Source: Halanaerobium hydrogeniformans (GTDB lineage Bacteria; Bacillota; Halanaerobiia; Halanaerobiales; Halanaerobiaceae). From it: a stretch of 64,000 nt of DNA. Below the pieces are notes generated by a model. It did not search any database. It was not told where the DNA came from and saw only the letters and a program-made list of their open reading frames with translations. The stretch lies in NCBI RefSeq assembly GCF_000166415.1, contig NC_014654.1, forward strand, positions 744,001 to 808,000. The letters are read 5' to 3'. The translations under genes were made by a program, and so were the position numbers. Shown here in pieces: positions 8,255 to 16,534 of the stretch (the first letter of the stretch is position 1; each line of letters begins with the position of its first letter).

Positions 8255-9724
8255 ATGCAACAAGTAATGGATATTATTAATTTTATTTTGGATATGGGAC
8301 CCAGTATAATGATGCCGATTATATTGTTTGTTATGGCAATGGTTTTCAGAATTAAAATTAGCAAAGCAATTAGGTCATCATTAACAGTAGGCATGGGCTT
8401 TATTGGTATTAATTTAGTTTTAGGTTTAATGGTTGAAACTCTTAGTCCAGCAACTGAAGCAATGGTAGAAAACTTTGGTTTACAGTTAAATGTTATGGAT
8501 GTAGGATGGCCTGCAGCTTCGGCTATTGCATTTGGGACTACATCGCTTGTTCCCTGGATATTTGGTTTGGGAATACTGCTAAATATAGTAATGATCATGC
8601 TAAAATGGACAAAAACTTTAAATATAGATTTGTGGAATTATTGGCATTTTATATTTGCAGCAGCTTTTGTTTATGCCGCTACCAACAACTTTGTTTTAGC
8701 AATTACAATTGGTTTATTGACAGAAGCAATTGTTTTGATTTTAGCTGATATAAGTGCACCCATTGTTCAAGATTTTTTTGGTATGCCTGGAGTATCTTTG
8801 CCCCATACAGAAACAATCTCCTGGGCACCAGTAGGATGGGCAATCAATAAAATTATAGAAAAAATTCCAGTTGTTAGAGAATGGGATTTAGACCAGGATA
8901 AAATTCAAGAAAAATTTGGTATAATGGGAGAATCTTTAATGATTGGTACAGTCATAGGTTTAATTATTGGTTCATTAGCTTATGGCCCGGGTATTGCAAC
9001 AGATATGTCAGGCAGTCTTTCTCAAATAATTAATACAGCAATAACATTGGGTGCTGTAATGCTTATATTCCCAAAAATGGTTAAATTACTTATGACAGGG
9101 TTATTACCCTTATCAGAGGGTGTTAAAAAGTTCTTAAATAAACGTTTTCCTGATAGAGATTTATATATAGGTCTTGATGCTGCTACAGTTATTGGGCATC
9201 CTGCAAATGTTGCAACTGGTTTAATCTTGATCCCTGTGTCTATACTTCTAGCTGTTCTTTTAAGCATGTTGGGCTTAAATCGGATGTTACCATTTGCTGA
9301 CTTGGCGATTATGCCTATTTTAATTCTATGGGCGACAGGCTGGTCAAAAGGTAATATTTTTAGAGGTGTTGTAATTGGAAGTGTATTTATCGTTGGATTT
9401 TTAGTAATTGGAACATTTTTAGCCCCTATGACAACAACCCTTGCATATGAAGCAGGTTTTGCTATACCAGAAGGAGCAACACAAATTTCTAGTTTAAATG
9501 GTGGTGCTCATCTTGCCCCCTGGCTATTAATGCTTCCTTTCATAGGTAATATATTTGCAGAACTTGGAAGTGGATTTGCAATATTTTCAATTATATTTGC
9601 AATATTCACTGCCGGGTGTTATGGAATATTTTTTTACAAAGCTGCTAAAGGAGAACTGATAACAGATTCTGATGCAGGTATTGAGTCAGAACAATCATTT
9701 AGAAAAAAGGAAAGTGTTAACTAA
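8255..9724 (+). CDS. PTS EIIC permease, galactitol family
   Basis: Polytopic membrane permease of 489 residues in the GatC family, translocating and phosphorylating a polyol or sugar. Hydrophobic helices run from IMMPIILFVMAMVF to the C-terminal FAIFTAGCYGIFFY. The family-like loop segment PGVSLPHTETISWAP occurs near residue 180, followed by a polar cytoplasmic stretch ending in EKFGIMGES. Substrate is unknown. The downstream fuculose-phosphate-type aldolase suggests the phosphorylated product, or a derivative, is cleaved to a triose-phosphate and an aldehyde. The stop codon overlaps the start of a small membrane ORF by one base. Confidence 0.9.
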   Translation: MQQVMDIINFILDMGPSIMMPIILFVMAMVFRIKISKAIRSSLTVGMGFIGINLVLGLMVETLSPATEAMVENFGLQLNVMDVGWPAASAIAFGTTSLVPWIFGLGILLNIVMIMLKWTKTLNIDLWNYWHFIFAAAFVYAATNNFVLAITIGLLTEAIVLILADISAPIVQDFFGMPGVSLPHTETISWAPVGWAINKIIEKIPVVREWDLDQDKIQEKFGIMGESLMIGTVIGLIIGSLAYGPGIATDMSGSLSQIINTAITLGAVMLIFPKMVKLLMTGLLPLSEGVKKFLNKRFPDRDLYIGLDAATVIGHPANVATGLILIPVSILLAVLLSMLGLNRMLPFADLAIMPILILWATGWSKGNIFRGVVIGSVFIVGFLVIGTFLAPMTTTLAYEAGFAIPEGATQISSLNGGAHLAPWLLMLPFIGNIFAELGSGFAIFSIIFAIFTAGCYGIFFYKAAKGELITDSDAGIESEQSFRKKESVN

Positions 9725-9876
9725 TGATATATCAATTTGTCTTAGCAGCTTTAGGCCCACATGGGCGGAGGATGTTGAGCTTTATTGTTGATCATCAATT
9801 AATAATAATGGCAATTGTTTTTACACTTTTGATTATAGAAAGAATTAAAAAAGGACCTGAAACAGATAATTATTAA
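9724..9876 (+). CDS. 50-aa single-span membrane protein of PTS operon
   Basis: Unrecognised small protein that starts at the ATG overlapping the EIIC stop (TAATGA), a translational-coupling arrangement. It begins MIYQFVLAALGPHGRRM and has one hydrophobic helix, LIIMAIVFTLLIIERIKK, with a positive cytoplasmic flank, then ends GPETDNY. The spacing to the next gene is 13 bases with a GGAGG site, so it is part of the operon. A helper or stability subunit of EIIC is conceivable but is inference. It could also be a chance ORF, although its hydrophobic pattern and coupling argue against that. Confidence 0.6.
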   Translation: MIYQFVLAALGPHGRRMLSFIVDHQLIIMAIVFTLLIIERIKKGPETDNY

Positions 9877-9889
9877 CTGGAGGAAAAAA

Positions 9890-10534
9890 ATGAAATTAGA
9901 ATTGGAAAAAATGAAAATAATAGAATTTGGCAAAAAATTAGTTGATACAGGTTTAACCAAAGGAACTGGTGGAAATTTAAGTATTTATAATCCTGAAAAA
10001 GGGTTAATGGCGATCAGTCCATCTGGAATTCCTTACTATGATATAAGATTAGAAGATATTGTCGTAATGGATTTAGATGGCAATATAGTTGAGGGAAGCA
10101 GAAAACCCTCTAGCGAATACGAAATGCACAAAATATTTTATGAAAAAAGAGATGATATTTTTGCTGTAGTTCACTGTCATTCTATTTATTCAACCACTAT
10201 CTCGATCTTAAGAGAAGATTTACCTGCATCTCATTATATGATCGCTTTAGCAGGGAAGAATGTTCGCTGTGCTGAATATGCAACATATGGTTCTTCAGAG
10301 CTTGCAGTAAATGCCTTTGAAGCTATGCAAGATAGATATGCAGTAATCCTGGCAAATCACGGATTGCTTACTGGAGCAGATTGTATAGAAAATGCATTTA
10401 ATACTGCAGAAGAATTAGAATATGTAGCTGAAACATATTATAGAGCCAAATCTATTGGTGATCCTATAATTTTAGATGATCAGGAAATGGAAAAGATGGA
10501 AGAGAAGTTTAAAAGTTATGGACAGGCTAGGTAA
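9890..10534 (+). CDS. Class II L-fuculose-phosphate-type aldolase
   Basis: Zinc-dependent aldolase of the FucA/AraD fold (214 aa, typical length). It cleaves a ketose- or deoxyketose-phosphate to dihydroxyacetone phosphate plus an aldehyde. GTGGNLS (26-32) and SPSG (43-46) form the phosphate site. Glu76 in SSEYEMH, His95 and His97 in VVHCHS, and His157 in ANHGLL match the catalytic Glu and the three zinc histidines of FucA. As last gene of the PTS operon it presumably acts on the PTS product. No dehydrogenase lies in the operon, so any oxidation step would be encoded elsewhere. Confidence 0.88.
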   Translation: MKLELEKMKIIEFGKKLVDTGLTKGTGGNLSIYNPEKGLMAISPSGIPYYDIRLEDIVVMDLDGNIVEGSRKPSSEYEMHKIFYEKRDDIFAVVHCHSIYSTTISILREDLPASHYMIALAGKNVRCAEYATYGSSELAVNAFEAMQDRYAVILANHGLLTGADCIENAFNTAEELEYVAETYYRAKSIGDPIILDDQEMEKMEEKFKSYGQAR

Positions 10535-10599
10535 TTAACTTGTCATCTATAAGTTAATTAAATATTTGCATCTATCAAAAACTTTACATTATTCACTGT

Positions 10600-10626
10600 G
10601 AGGCTCTCTATTATAGAGAGTCTCAT
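10600..10626 (+). terminator. Hairpin after PTS operon
   Basis: GAGGCTCTCTA and TAGAGAGTCTC form an 11-bp stem. No T tract follows, so it may be an mRNA-end or processing hairpin rather than an efficient terminator. Confidence 0.5.
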
Positions 10627-10634
10627 TACTTATG

Positions 10635-10691
10635 TAAAGCAGAATTTGATCAACTGCTGAATAGTTAAATGCAGGATATATTTGCTAATTG
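10635..10691 (+). pseudogene. arsR 3'-end relic, copy 2 of 57-bp repeat
   Basis: Encodes the last ten residues of the ArsR protein (KAEFDQLLNS plus stop) with three silent changes and an identical 3' flank, but nothing of the gene remains upstream. The 6.4-kb PTS block lies exactly between the two copies. This suggests duplication and insertion, or recombination between two ars loci. Confidence 0.8.
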
Positions 10692-10717
10692 GCTAAATAT
10701 ATTAATAATGATATAAT
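10689..10717 (+). promoter_or_regulatory. Promoter of small Cys-rich ORF
   Basis: TTGGCT, 17-base spacer, TATAAT (10712-10717), 20 bases before the ATG at 10738. Confidence 0.6.
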
Positions 10718-10737
10718 AATTACAGGAGGTAATTATT

Positions 10738-10872
10738 ATGAGCAAAGAAAAAGAAAGCCAAAAACAAAAAGAAGAACTCAGAAAAAGGCTAAAAGAAGAT
10801 TGTGGTAGAATTATGATCGGCAGCAGTCAAAAGGGTTGTAAGATGGGCTGTTGTGACTTTAAAATAAAATAA
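10738..10872 (+). CDS. 44-aa cysteine-rich protein, function unknown
   Basis: Begins MSKEKESQKQKEELRKRL and ends GCKMGCCDFKIK, with Cys22, 34, 38 and 39. It has its own promoter and a GGAGGTAATTATT-ATG start region. The first half is a charged helix; the second half could bind a thiophilic metal. It follows the arsR relic, so it may once have belonged to an ars operon (inference). It ends 18 bases before the mannose-1-phosphate guanylyltransferase gene. No family recognised. Confidence 0.6.
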   Translation: MSKEKESQKQKEELRKRLKEDCGRIMIGSSQKGCKMGCCDFKIK

Positions 10873-10890
10873 TTTTGGGAGTGGTAAACT

Positions 10891-11967
10891 GTGATAAATG
10901 CGCTCATAATGGCCGGAGGAGAAGGGACTAGATTTTGGCCTTTAAGTAGAAAAAACAAACCAAAACAATTTTTAAAACTAAGTGATGAACAGTGTAATAT
11001 GCTGCAGAAAACAGTTCATCGGATCAAGAGCTTTGTTGGTTTGGAAAATATATATATATCAACAAATCAACTTTATGCTCCTGCCATTAAAGAACAGTTA
11101 TCTCATCTGCCAGCAGAGAATATAATAATCGAGCCATTAAAAAAAGGGACTGCTCCTTCTATAGCATTATCTACTGCTGTAATTTCTAAAAAGAATCCGG
11201 GGTCTACTATCATAGTTTTACCCTCTGATCATTTAATACAGGATTCTGAAGCTTTTATTGAGATTATAAAAAAAGCAGTTATGACTGCTTCGATAGGTAA
11301 AAATTTAGTCACAATCGGGATTGAACCAACCCATCCAGAAACCGGTTATGGCTATATTCAATATGGTAAAGAGATTCATAATATAGATGGTAAATCTGTT
11401 TTCAAAGTTGAAAAATTTAGAGAAAAACCAGATCTGGCTAAAGCTAGAGAATATTTAGAGGCAGGAAATTATCTCTGGAATAGCGGTATTTTTGTCTGGA
11501 ATATAAAAACTATTCTGGCAAGTTTTAAAAAATATTTACCTGAAATTTATCAATCAATGCTCAAGATCAAAAAAGCTCTTGGCAGTGAAAATGAAACAGA
11601 AATTATTAGAACTGAATTTGAAAAAATGCCTGAGATAACTGTTGAATACGGAATAATGGAAAAAATAGAAAATATTTATGTAATTCCAGGTTCATTTGGC
11701 TGGGATGATTTAGGTAGCTGGCCTGCCCTGGCAAGAATAAAAAAATCAGATCAAGAAGGTAATATCGTAGTTGGTAAACATTATGGTATAGATACTACAA
11801 ATTCTATCATTTACAGTCAGGATAAGGTAATTACCACTATCGGCCTTGATAATCTGGTTATCGTCGATACTGATGATGCAATTTTAATCTGTGATAAAGA
11901 TAGAGCTCAGGATGTAAAAAAAATCAGAGATATTCTGGCAGCAGCAGGTTTAGAAGCTTATATTTAA
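10891..11967 (+). CDS. manC: Mannose-1-phosphate guanylyltransferase
   Basis: Cytoplasmic nucleotidyltransferase making GDP-mannose from mannose 1-phosphate and GTP, for glycans. The N-terminal signature is MAGGEGTRFWPLSR, followed by KPKQF. VLPSDHLI carries the metal-binding Asp, and EKFREKPD and GSFGWDDLGSW are typical of the family. At 358 residues it lacks the C-terminal phosphomannose isomerase domain, so it is the monofunctional type. The start is GTG 10891, preceded by GGGAGTGG. No other sugar-nucleotide gene is adjacent, and the gene ends at a strong terminator. Confidence 0.92.
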   Translation: MINALIMAGGEGTRFWPLSRKNKPKQFLKLSDEQCNMLQKTVHRIKSFVGLENIYISTNQLYAPAIKEQLSHLPAENIIIEPLKKGTAPSIALSTAVISKKNPGSTIIVLPSDHLIQDSEAFIEIIKKAVMTASIGKNLVTIGIEPTHPETGYGYIQYGKEIHNIDGKSVFKVEKFREKPDLAKAREYLEAGNYLWNSGIFVWNIKTILASFKKYLPEIYQSMLKIKKALGSENETEIIRTEFEKMPEITVEYGIMEKIENIYVIPGSFGWDDLGSWPALARIKKSDQEGNIVVGKHYGIDTTNSIIYSQDKVITTIGLDNLVIVDTDDAILICDKDRAQDVKKIRDILAAAGLEAYI

Positions 11968-12015
11968 AGGCTCTTCTTTTGAAAAAAACTTCTTAACATT
12001 AGAAATAATGTTTTT

Positions 12016-12038
12016 AATCCTCTTATGAGGATTTTTTT
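12016..12038 (+). terminator. Terminator after manC
   Basis: AATCCTC, TTAT loop, GAGGATT followed by a run of T. Confidence 0.85.
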
Positions 12039-12068
12039 CTTTTTAATATAAAGAATTTTCAAATTAAT

Positions 12069-12117
12069 TTGACAGCTCAAATATTTAGGTATATAATTGA
12101 ATTGAACAAAAATTCAA
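12069..12117 (+). promoter_or_regulatory. Promoter and operator-like repeat of SorC operon
   Basis: TTGACA (12069-12074), 17-base spacer, TATAAT (12092-12097). Right after it, TTGAA-6-TTCAA (12102-12117) is an inverted repeat over the expected transcription start. That position suits a SorC-family regulator binding its own promoter. Confidence 0.75.
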
Positions 12118-12190
12118 AGCATGAAATATTGTAAGGAGGTGTTCTAAAGTCGCAAATAAGGATATAGATTTAATTACGAAGGTTGCAATA

Positions 12191-13102
12191 TTGTATTACA
12201 AAAAAGAATTAAACCAGACCAAAATTGCTGAGAAATTAGGTATTTCAAGACCGAAAGTAAGCAGACTTTTAGCAAAAGCTCGTGATAAAGGGATAGTAAA
12301 AATTGAAATAGTAAGTCCTGTTACTGATACCTCCTATTTAGAAAGTGAACTGGCTCAGAAATTCAACCTAAAAGAAGTTATAATTGTTGATATGACAGAT
12401 GAAGAGCCAGAAGCAGAACGAAAAAGAACTGCCGCAGATGCAGCCCTATCTTTTGTTGAAAGAATAACAACCGGCAGTGAATACATAGGAGTTTCTGCCG
12501 GTACAACCATCCATGCTTTAGCCAAAAGAGCCCAAGCGACTGCAAAAGAAAATTATAAGATAATACCAATCATTGGAGCTTTAAAAGATACCGGAAAGAG
12601 TTTTAATGCCAATGAAATTTCCAATCTTTTATCAGAGAATATGGGAGGAACAAGTTTTCTTTTAAATGCACCTGCCTTTGTTAAAGACAGTAAAACTGCC
12701 GCTTTTTTTAGAAATGAAGATAGGATTAGAAAGATATTTAAGCTCTATGATAAATTGGATTTGGTTTTGCTGGGAATTGGTAAGGCAGATCAAAAACATC
12801 CACTTATAGCAGGGCATTTAAGGGGAAAAGAGCTTGCGAAATTTAAAAAGTTAAACACCTGTGGCAGTATTAGCTCTATTTTTTTTGATCAGGCAGGAGA
12901 GATTTTAGAGCTCCCCTTTAGAGATAGAATTATAGCAATCTCTGCTGAAAAATTGAAAAAAGTAGAATTTAAAATTGGAGTAGCTCTGGGAGGATATAAA
13001 AAACAGGCAATTTTAGGAGCTTTAAGAAGTGGCTTAATTAATGTCTTAGTTACAGACAGGTCGATGGCAGCCTGGTTAAAAAAACAAAAACAAGGAGTGT
13101 AA
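12191..13102 (+). CDS. SorC-family sugar-responsive regulator
   Basis: N-terminal helix-turn-helix (LNQTKIAEKLGISRPKVSRLL) and a C-terminal sugar-phosphate effector domain containing GSEYIGVSAGTTIHAL and DLVLLGIGKAD. It probably controls the transporter/kinase operon that begins 2 bases after its stop. The first legal start in frame is TTG 12191, preceded only by a weak GAAGG. Homologous sequence continues upstream in the same frame (DIDLITKVAI), back to a GTC codon at 12149 placed 7 bases after a perfect GGAGGTG. So the protein is probably 14 residues longer. Identity as SorC/DeoR-like is secure; the effector is unknown. Confidence 0.88.
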   Translation: MYYKKELNQTKIAEKLGISRPKVSRLLAKARDKGIVKIEIVSPVTDTSYLESELAQKFNLKEVIIVDMTDEEPEAERKRTAADAALSFVERITTGSEYIGVSAGTTIHALAKRAQATAKENYKIIPIIGALKDTGKSFNANEISNLLSENMGGTSFLLNAPAFVKDSKTAAFFRNEDRIRKIFKLYDKLDLVLLGIGKADQKHPLIAGHLRGKELAKFKKLNTCGSISSIFFDQAGEILELPFRDRIIAISAEKLKKVEFKIGVALGGYKKQAILGALRSGLINVLVTDRSMAAWLKKQKQGV

Positions 13103-13104
13103 AC

Positions 13105-14019
13105 ATGAAAAAAACATTAATCTTATTTTTAGTGGTAGCCGTTGTTTTAACTTTTTCCATTTCGGTCTTGGCTGAAAGCAAAGAGATAGCAGTTTTAACA
13201 CCCTATCTAGAATCAGTTACAACCAATACCATGATCAGAGCTTTTGAAGAAAAGGCAGAAGCAGAAGGCTGGAATGTTAGGGTCATTGATACCAAAGGTG
13301 ACTTTAATGAACTGGCAAATCGCTATGATGATGTTATATCTCAGGGAGTAGACGCTATTGTAATGGGAATGGGAGATCCCAATCAGCTGAGACAGCAGAT
13401 AAGAAAAGCCAATGAAGAAGGTATTCCTGTTTTTGGTGGAGATGCAGGCTATATAGAGGGAATGGAAGTTAATGTAACTTCTAATAACTACGTTTTAGGA
13501 GCTCAAAATACAAGTTATTTATTAAATAGGATCGGTTCCGGAAAAATAGTTAAATTATATCATTCTGCTCATCCAGGTGTTTATCAGCGTGAAGTAGTAT
13601 TTGACGCTATAGTTGATTCGCGTGATGATATTGAAGTAGTAGCAGAACACTATGTACAGGTTCCTGGACCAATCGAAAATGCTCAGCAGGCTATGCAGTC
13701 AATTCTTCTCTCCAATCCAGATATTGATGGAGTCTGGGCAGCCTGGGATGAACCTGCAATTGGAGCAGAACTTGCGATAAGGCAGTCCGGAAGAGATGAT
13801 ATTGTTGTTGTAGGTATAGATGGCAACTCTCAGGCAATTGAAATGATAGCCCGCGGTTCTTCTATTAAAGCAACAGTTAAACAGGATTTTGCAGCGATGG
13901 GAGAAATTTTAGTAGAACAGATTAAAACCGTTTTTGCCGGGGAAGAACTAACAGATCATATTCTTTATGCACCTGCTAATTTAATAACTGAAGATAATGC
14001 AGCCGAATTTATGGATTAA
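13105..14019 (+). CDS. ABC sugar-binding protein (ribose/rhizopine type)
   Basis: Exported substrate-binding protein, 304 residues. A signal peptide MKKTLILFLVVAVVLTF... ends near SVLAES. The mature part is a periplasmic-binding fold of the RbsB type, shown by AVLTPYLESVTTN, a repeated GVDAIVMGMGDP/PVFGGDAG hinge pattern and VVGIDGNSQAIEMIARGS. It lacks a lipobox Cys, which is unusual for a Gram-positive lipoprotein but normal if the envelope has an outer membrane, as Halanaerobiales do. It is first of the transporter genes, and a terminator-like hairpin separates it from the ATPase, so it should be made in excess. Confidence 0.9.
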   Translation: MKKTLILFLVVAVVLTFSISVLAESKEIAVLTPYLESVTTNTMIRAFEEKAEAEGWNVRVIDTKGDFNELANRYDDVISQGVDAIVMGMGDPNQLRQQIRKANEEGIPVFGGDAGYIEGMEVNVTSNNYVLGAQNTSYLLNRIGSGKIVKLYHSAHPGVYQREVVFDAIVDSRDDIEVVAEHYVQVPGPIENAQQAMQSILLSNPDIDGVWAAWDEPAIGAELAIRQSGRDDIVVVGIDGNSQAIEMIARGSSIKATVKQDFAAMGEILVEQIKTVFAGEELTDHILYAPANLITEDNAAEFMD

Positions 14020-14031
14020 AAAGTTAAATAT

Positions 14032-14066
14032 AACAGCCCCTCAATATCCGGGGGGTTGTTTTTTTA
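14032..14066 (+). terminator. Intra-operon attenuating terminator
   Basis: AACAGCCCC pairs with GGGGTTGTT-like sequence and is followed by T7. It lies between the binding protein and ATPase genes, which still follow in the same direction, so partial read-through is expected. Confidence 0.75.
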
Positions 14067-14081
14067 AAAGGTGGTGAAAAA

Positions 14082-15584
14082 ATGGCAGAGAATTTATTAG
14101 AACTAGAGAATATAACAAAAACTTTTCCCGGTGTTAAAGCATTAGATAAAGTCGATTTTTCACTTAATAAAGGAGAAATTAGAGCCCTGGTCGGAGAAAA
14201 TGGTGCCGGTAAATCAACTTTGATTAAAATTCTGGCAGGAATATATGAAAAAGACAGTGGTAAGATATTTTATCAAAAGCAAGAGGTTGAAATAGATGAT
14301 CCAGCCCGGGCTAAGGAACTTGGTCTGGCCTTTATCCATCAGGATTTAAATCTGATCCCCTATTTTAATGCGGTAGAAAATATCTGGTTGGGTTATGATT
14401 ATCCCAGACAGGGGGTTAAATTTAATAAAAAAAAGATGAGAAAAAGAGTTTTAGAACTGGCAGAAAGTTTAAATTTCGAATTTGACATTCTAAAACCTGT
14501 TTCAGAACTATCAACTGCCAATAAATGGCTGGTGGCAATTTTAAAAGCATTTATCATGGATGCAAAATTACTGGTTTTAGATGAGCCAACAGCAGCTTTA
14601 ACAGATAAAGAAATCAAGGAATTATTTATAAATTTAAAGAGGATTAAAAAAATGGGAATAGCAATAATCTATATTTCTCACCGTTTAGAAGAAATTTTTG
14701 AGATAGCAGATTCGATAACTGTTTTAAAAAATGGCAAAAAAGTAGCTGACCGTAAGATAGATGAGGTTAGTAAAGAAGCTTTAATCAAACTGATGACAGG
14801 AAAAGAAAAATTGAGCCGTTTTCCAGCCCGTGAAAACAGGCAAAAAAGCACAGAAAAGGTTTTAGAATTAGAAGGCTTAAGTGGAGAAAGCTTTTCTGAA
14901 ATCTCTTTTACTTTAAACAAAAATGAGATATTGGGCTTTTTCGGCCTGGTGGGTGCAGGCAGAACAGAACTGATGGAAGCAATATTTGCTTTAAGAGAAA
15001 TTAAAAATGGCAGTCTTAAAATAAATGAAGAGGAGATCAAAGTAAAAAATCCCGGGCAGATGATAAAAAAGGGTGTTGTTTTAATTCCTGAAGATAGAAG
15101 AGAAGAGGGTCTTGTTTTAAATATGGGTGTAGATGAAAATATCTCCCTCCCCAATTTAGAAATGATGCTGCAATCAAAGCTTTTAAAAAATATAGATAAA
15201 AAAGCAGAAAAAAAAGAAAGTAAAAGGCTAATAGAGGAGCTGAGTATTAAAACACCTAGTTTAGGTCAGCAGGTAAAATTTTTAAGTGGTGGTAATCAGC
15301 AGAAGGTAGTAATAGCAAAATGGTTATATAGAGACACCTCCGTCTTTATTTTTGATGAACCAACAGTAGGCATAGATGTAGGAGCTAGAACTGAAGTCTA
15401 TTCGCTAATCAATCAGCTTGTTGATGAGGCCGGTGTTATTGTGGTTTCTTCTGATATACTGGAGGTTATGGGTATTTGTGACCGGATTGCAGTAATGAGT
15501 AATGGTAGCTTAACAGGTATCTTAAATAAAGAAGAGTTCAGTCAGGATAAAATACTGCAGTTAGCCTATGAGGAGGTTAGATGA
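14082..15584 (+). CDS. ABC sugar transporter ATPase (RbsA type, duplicated)
   Basis: Cytoplasmic ATPase with two ABC modules in 500 residues, the layout of ribose/galactose importers. Module 1 has Walker A GENGAGKST near residues 39-47, signature-region ELSTANKW (degenerate) and Walker B LLVLDEPTAAL. Module 2 has the degenerate P-loop GLVGAGRTEL, a canonical LSGGNQQK signature and FIFDEPTVGID. One degenerate site per half is usual in RbsA. The stop overlaps the permease start by 4 bases. Confidence 0.93.
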   Translation: MAENLLELENITKTFPGVKALDKVDFSLNKGEIRALVGENGAGKSTLIKILAGIYEKDSGKIFYQKQEVEIDDPARAKELGLAFIHQDLNLIPYFNAVENIWLGYDYPRQGVKFNKKKMRKRVLELAESLNFEFDILKPVSELSTANKWLVAILKAFIMDAKLLVLDEPTAALTDKEIKELFINLKRIKKMGIAIIYISHRLEEIFEIADSITVLKNGKKVADRKIDEVSKEALIKLMTGKEKLSRFPARENRQKSTEKVLELEGLSGESFSEISFTLNKNEILGFFGLVGAGRTELMEAIFALREIKNGSLKINEEEIKVKNPGQMIKKGVVLIPEDRREEGLVLNMGVDENISLPNLEMMLQSKLLKNIDKKAEKKESKRLIEELSIKTPSLGQQVKFLSGGNQQKVVIAKWLYRDTSVFIFDEPTVGIDVGARTEVYSLINQLVDEAGVIVVSSDILEVMGICDRIAVMSNGSLTGILNKEEFSQDKILQLAYEEVR

Positions 15585-16516
15585 TGACAGAAATTTTTAA
15601 AAAATATGGAACAATAATTGGACTAATGATTATAATAATTACCTTTGCAATATTAAGGCCAAATACATTTTTAAGCCTTAGAAACTGGTCTAATATCTTA
15701 GAACAGATCTCCCTTTTAGCAGTAATTTCTGTTGGGGCAACAGTGGTAATGGTTATTGGAGAATTTGATCTTTCTATAGCCAGTGTGGCAAGTTTTGCCG
15801 GAATAATTACAGCCGGACTTTTGGTACAGGGATTTTCCATGTATTTAGTAATCCCAGCAGTTTTACTTTTAAGCTTTGCTTTTGGTTTAATCAATGGATT
15901 TTTTGTAGCAAAGTTAAACATCCTTTCTTTTATTACCACTCTTTCTAGTGGTACCTTTTTAGGTGGAATAACTTACTGGTATTCGGGAGGAACTATAATC
16001 TTTTCCGGAATTCCAGATGAATTTTTAATCTGGGGTCAGGGAAGTTTTTTAAATATAGCTCTGGTAATCTGGATTATGCTGATAGTTGCTGTAGTTTTCT
16101 GGTATATCTTTAATCAAACAATGCTGGGCAGGCATCTCTATGCTATTGGGGGTAATGAAAAAGCAGCCCGCTATTCTGGAATCAAGGTAGAAAAAAATAA
16201 ATTAATCGCCTTTGGTTTAACAGCTGTTTTAGCAGCCTTAACTGGAATACTTTTGGCATCACGTCTCGGCTCTGCCCATCCAACAGCTGGAGGAGGTTAT
16301 CTTTTAAGAGCATATGCAACAGTGTTTTTAGGAATGACCCTCTTTAAACAGGGAGAAGCTAATGTTTTAGGAACCCTGGTTGGTGTTTTAATCATGGGAG
16401 TATTGGCAAATGGTTTAACCCTCCTAAATGTTCCTAATTATTTTCAGGATATGCTTACAGGCTCAATAATAATTGCAGCTTTAGTTTTTCAGGGAATGAC
16501 AGTTAAAAACAATTAA
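15581..16516 (+). CDS. ABC sugar permease (RbsC type)
   Basis: Membrane permease of the BPD_transp_2 family, 311 residues with 8 to 10 helices. Family features include VGATVVMVIGEFDLSIAS, AIGGNEKAARYSGI and the coupling region near RLGSAHPTAG. A homodimer is expected to pair with the ATPase. The start overlaps the ATPase stop (ATGATGA), so translation is coupled. Confidence 0.92.
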   Translation: MMTEIFKKYGTIIGLMIIIITFAILRPNTFLSLRNWSNILEQISLLAVISVGATVVMVIGEFDLSIASVASFAGIITAGLLVQGFSMYLVIPAVLLLSFAFGLINGFFVAKLNILSFITTLSSGTFLGGITYWYSGGTIIFSGIPDEFLIWGQGSFLNIALVIWIMLIVAVVFWYIFNQTMLGRHLYAIGGNEKAARYSGIKVEKNKLIAFGLTAVLAALTGILLASRLGSAHPTAGGGYLLRAYATVFLGMTLFKQGEANVLGTLVGVLIMGVLANGLTLLNVPNYFQDMLTGSIIIAALVFQGMTVKNN

Positions 16517-16534
16517 TTCAGGCAGGTGATAAAT

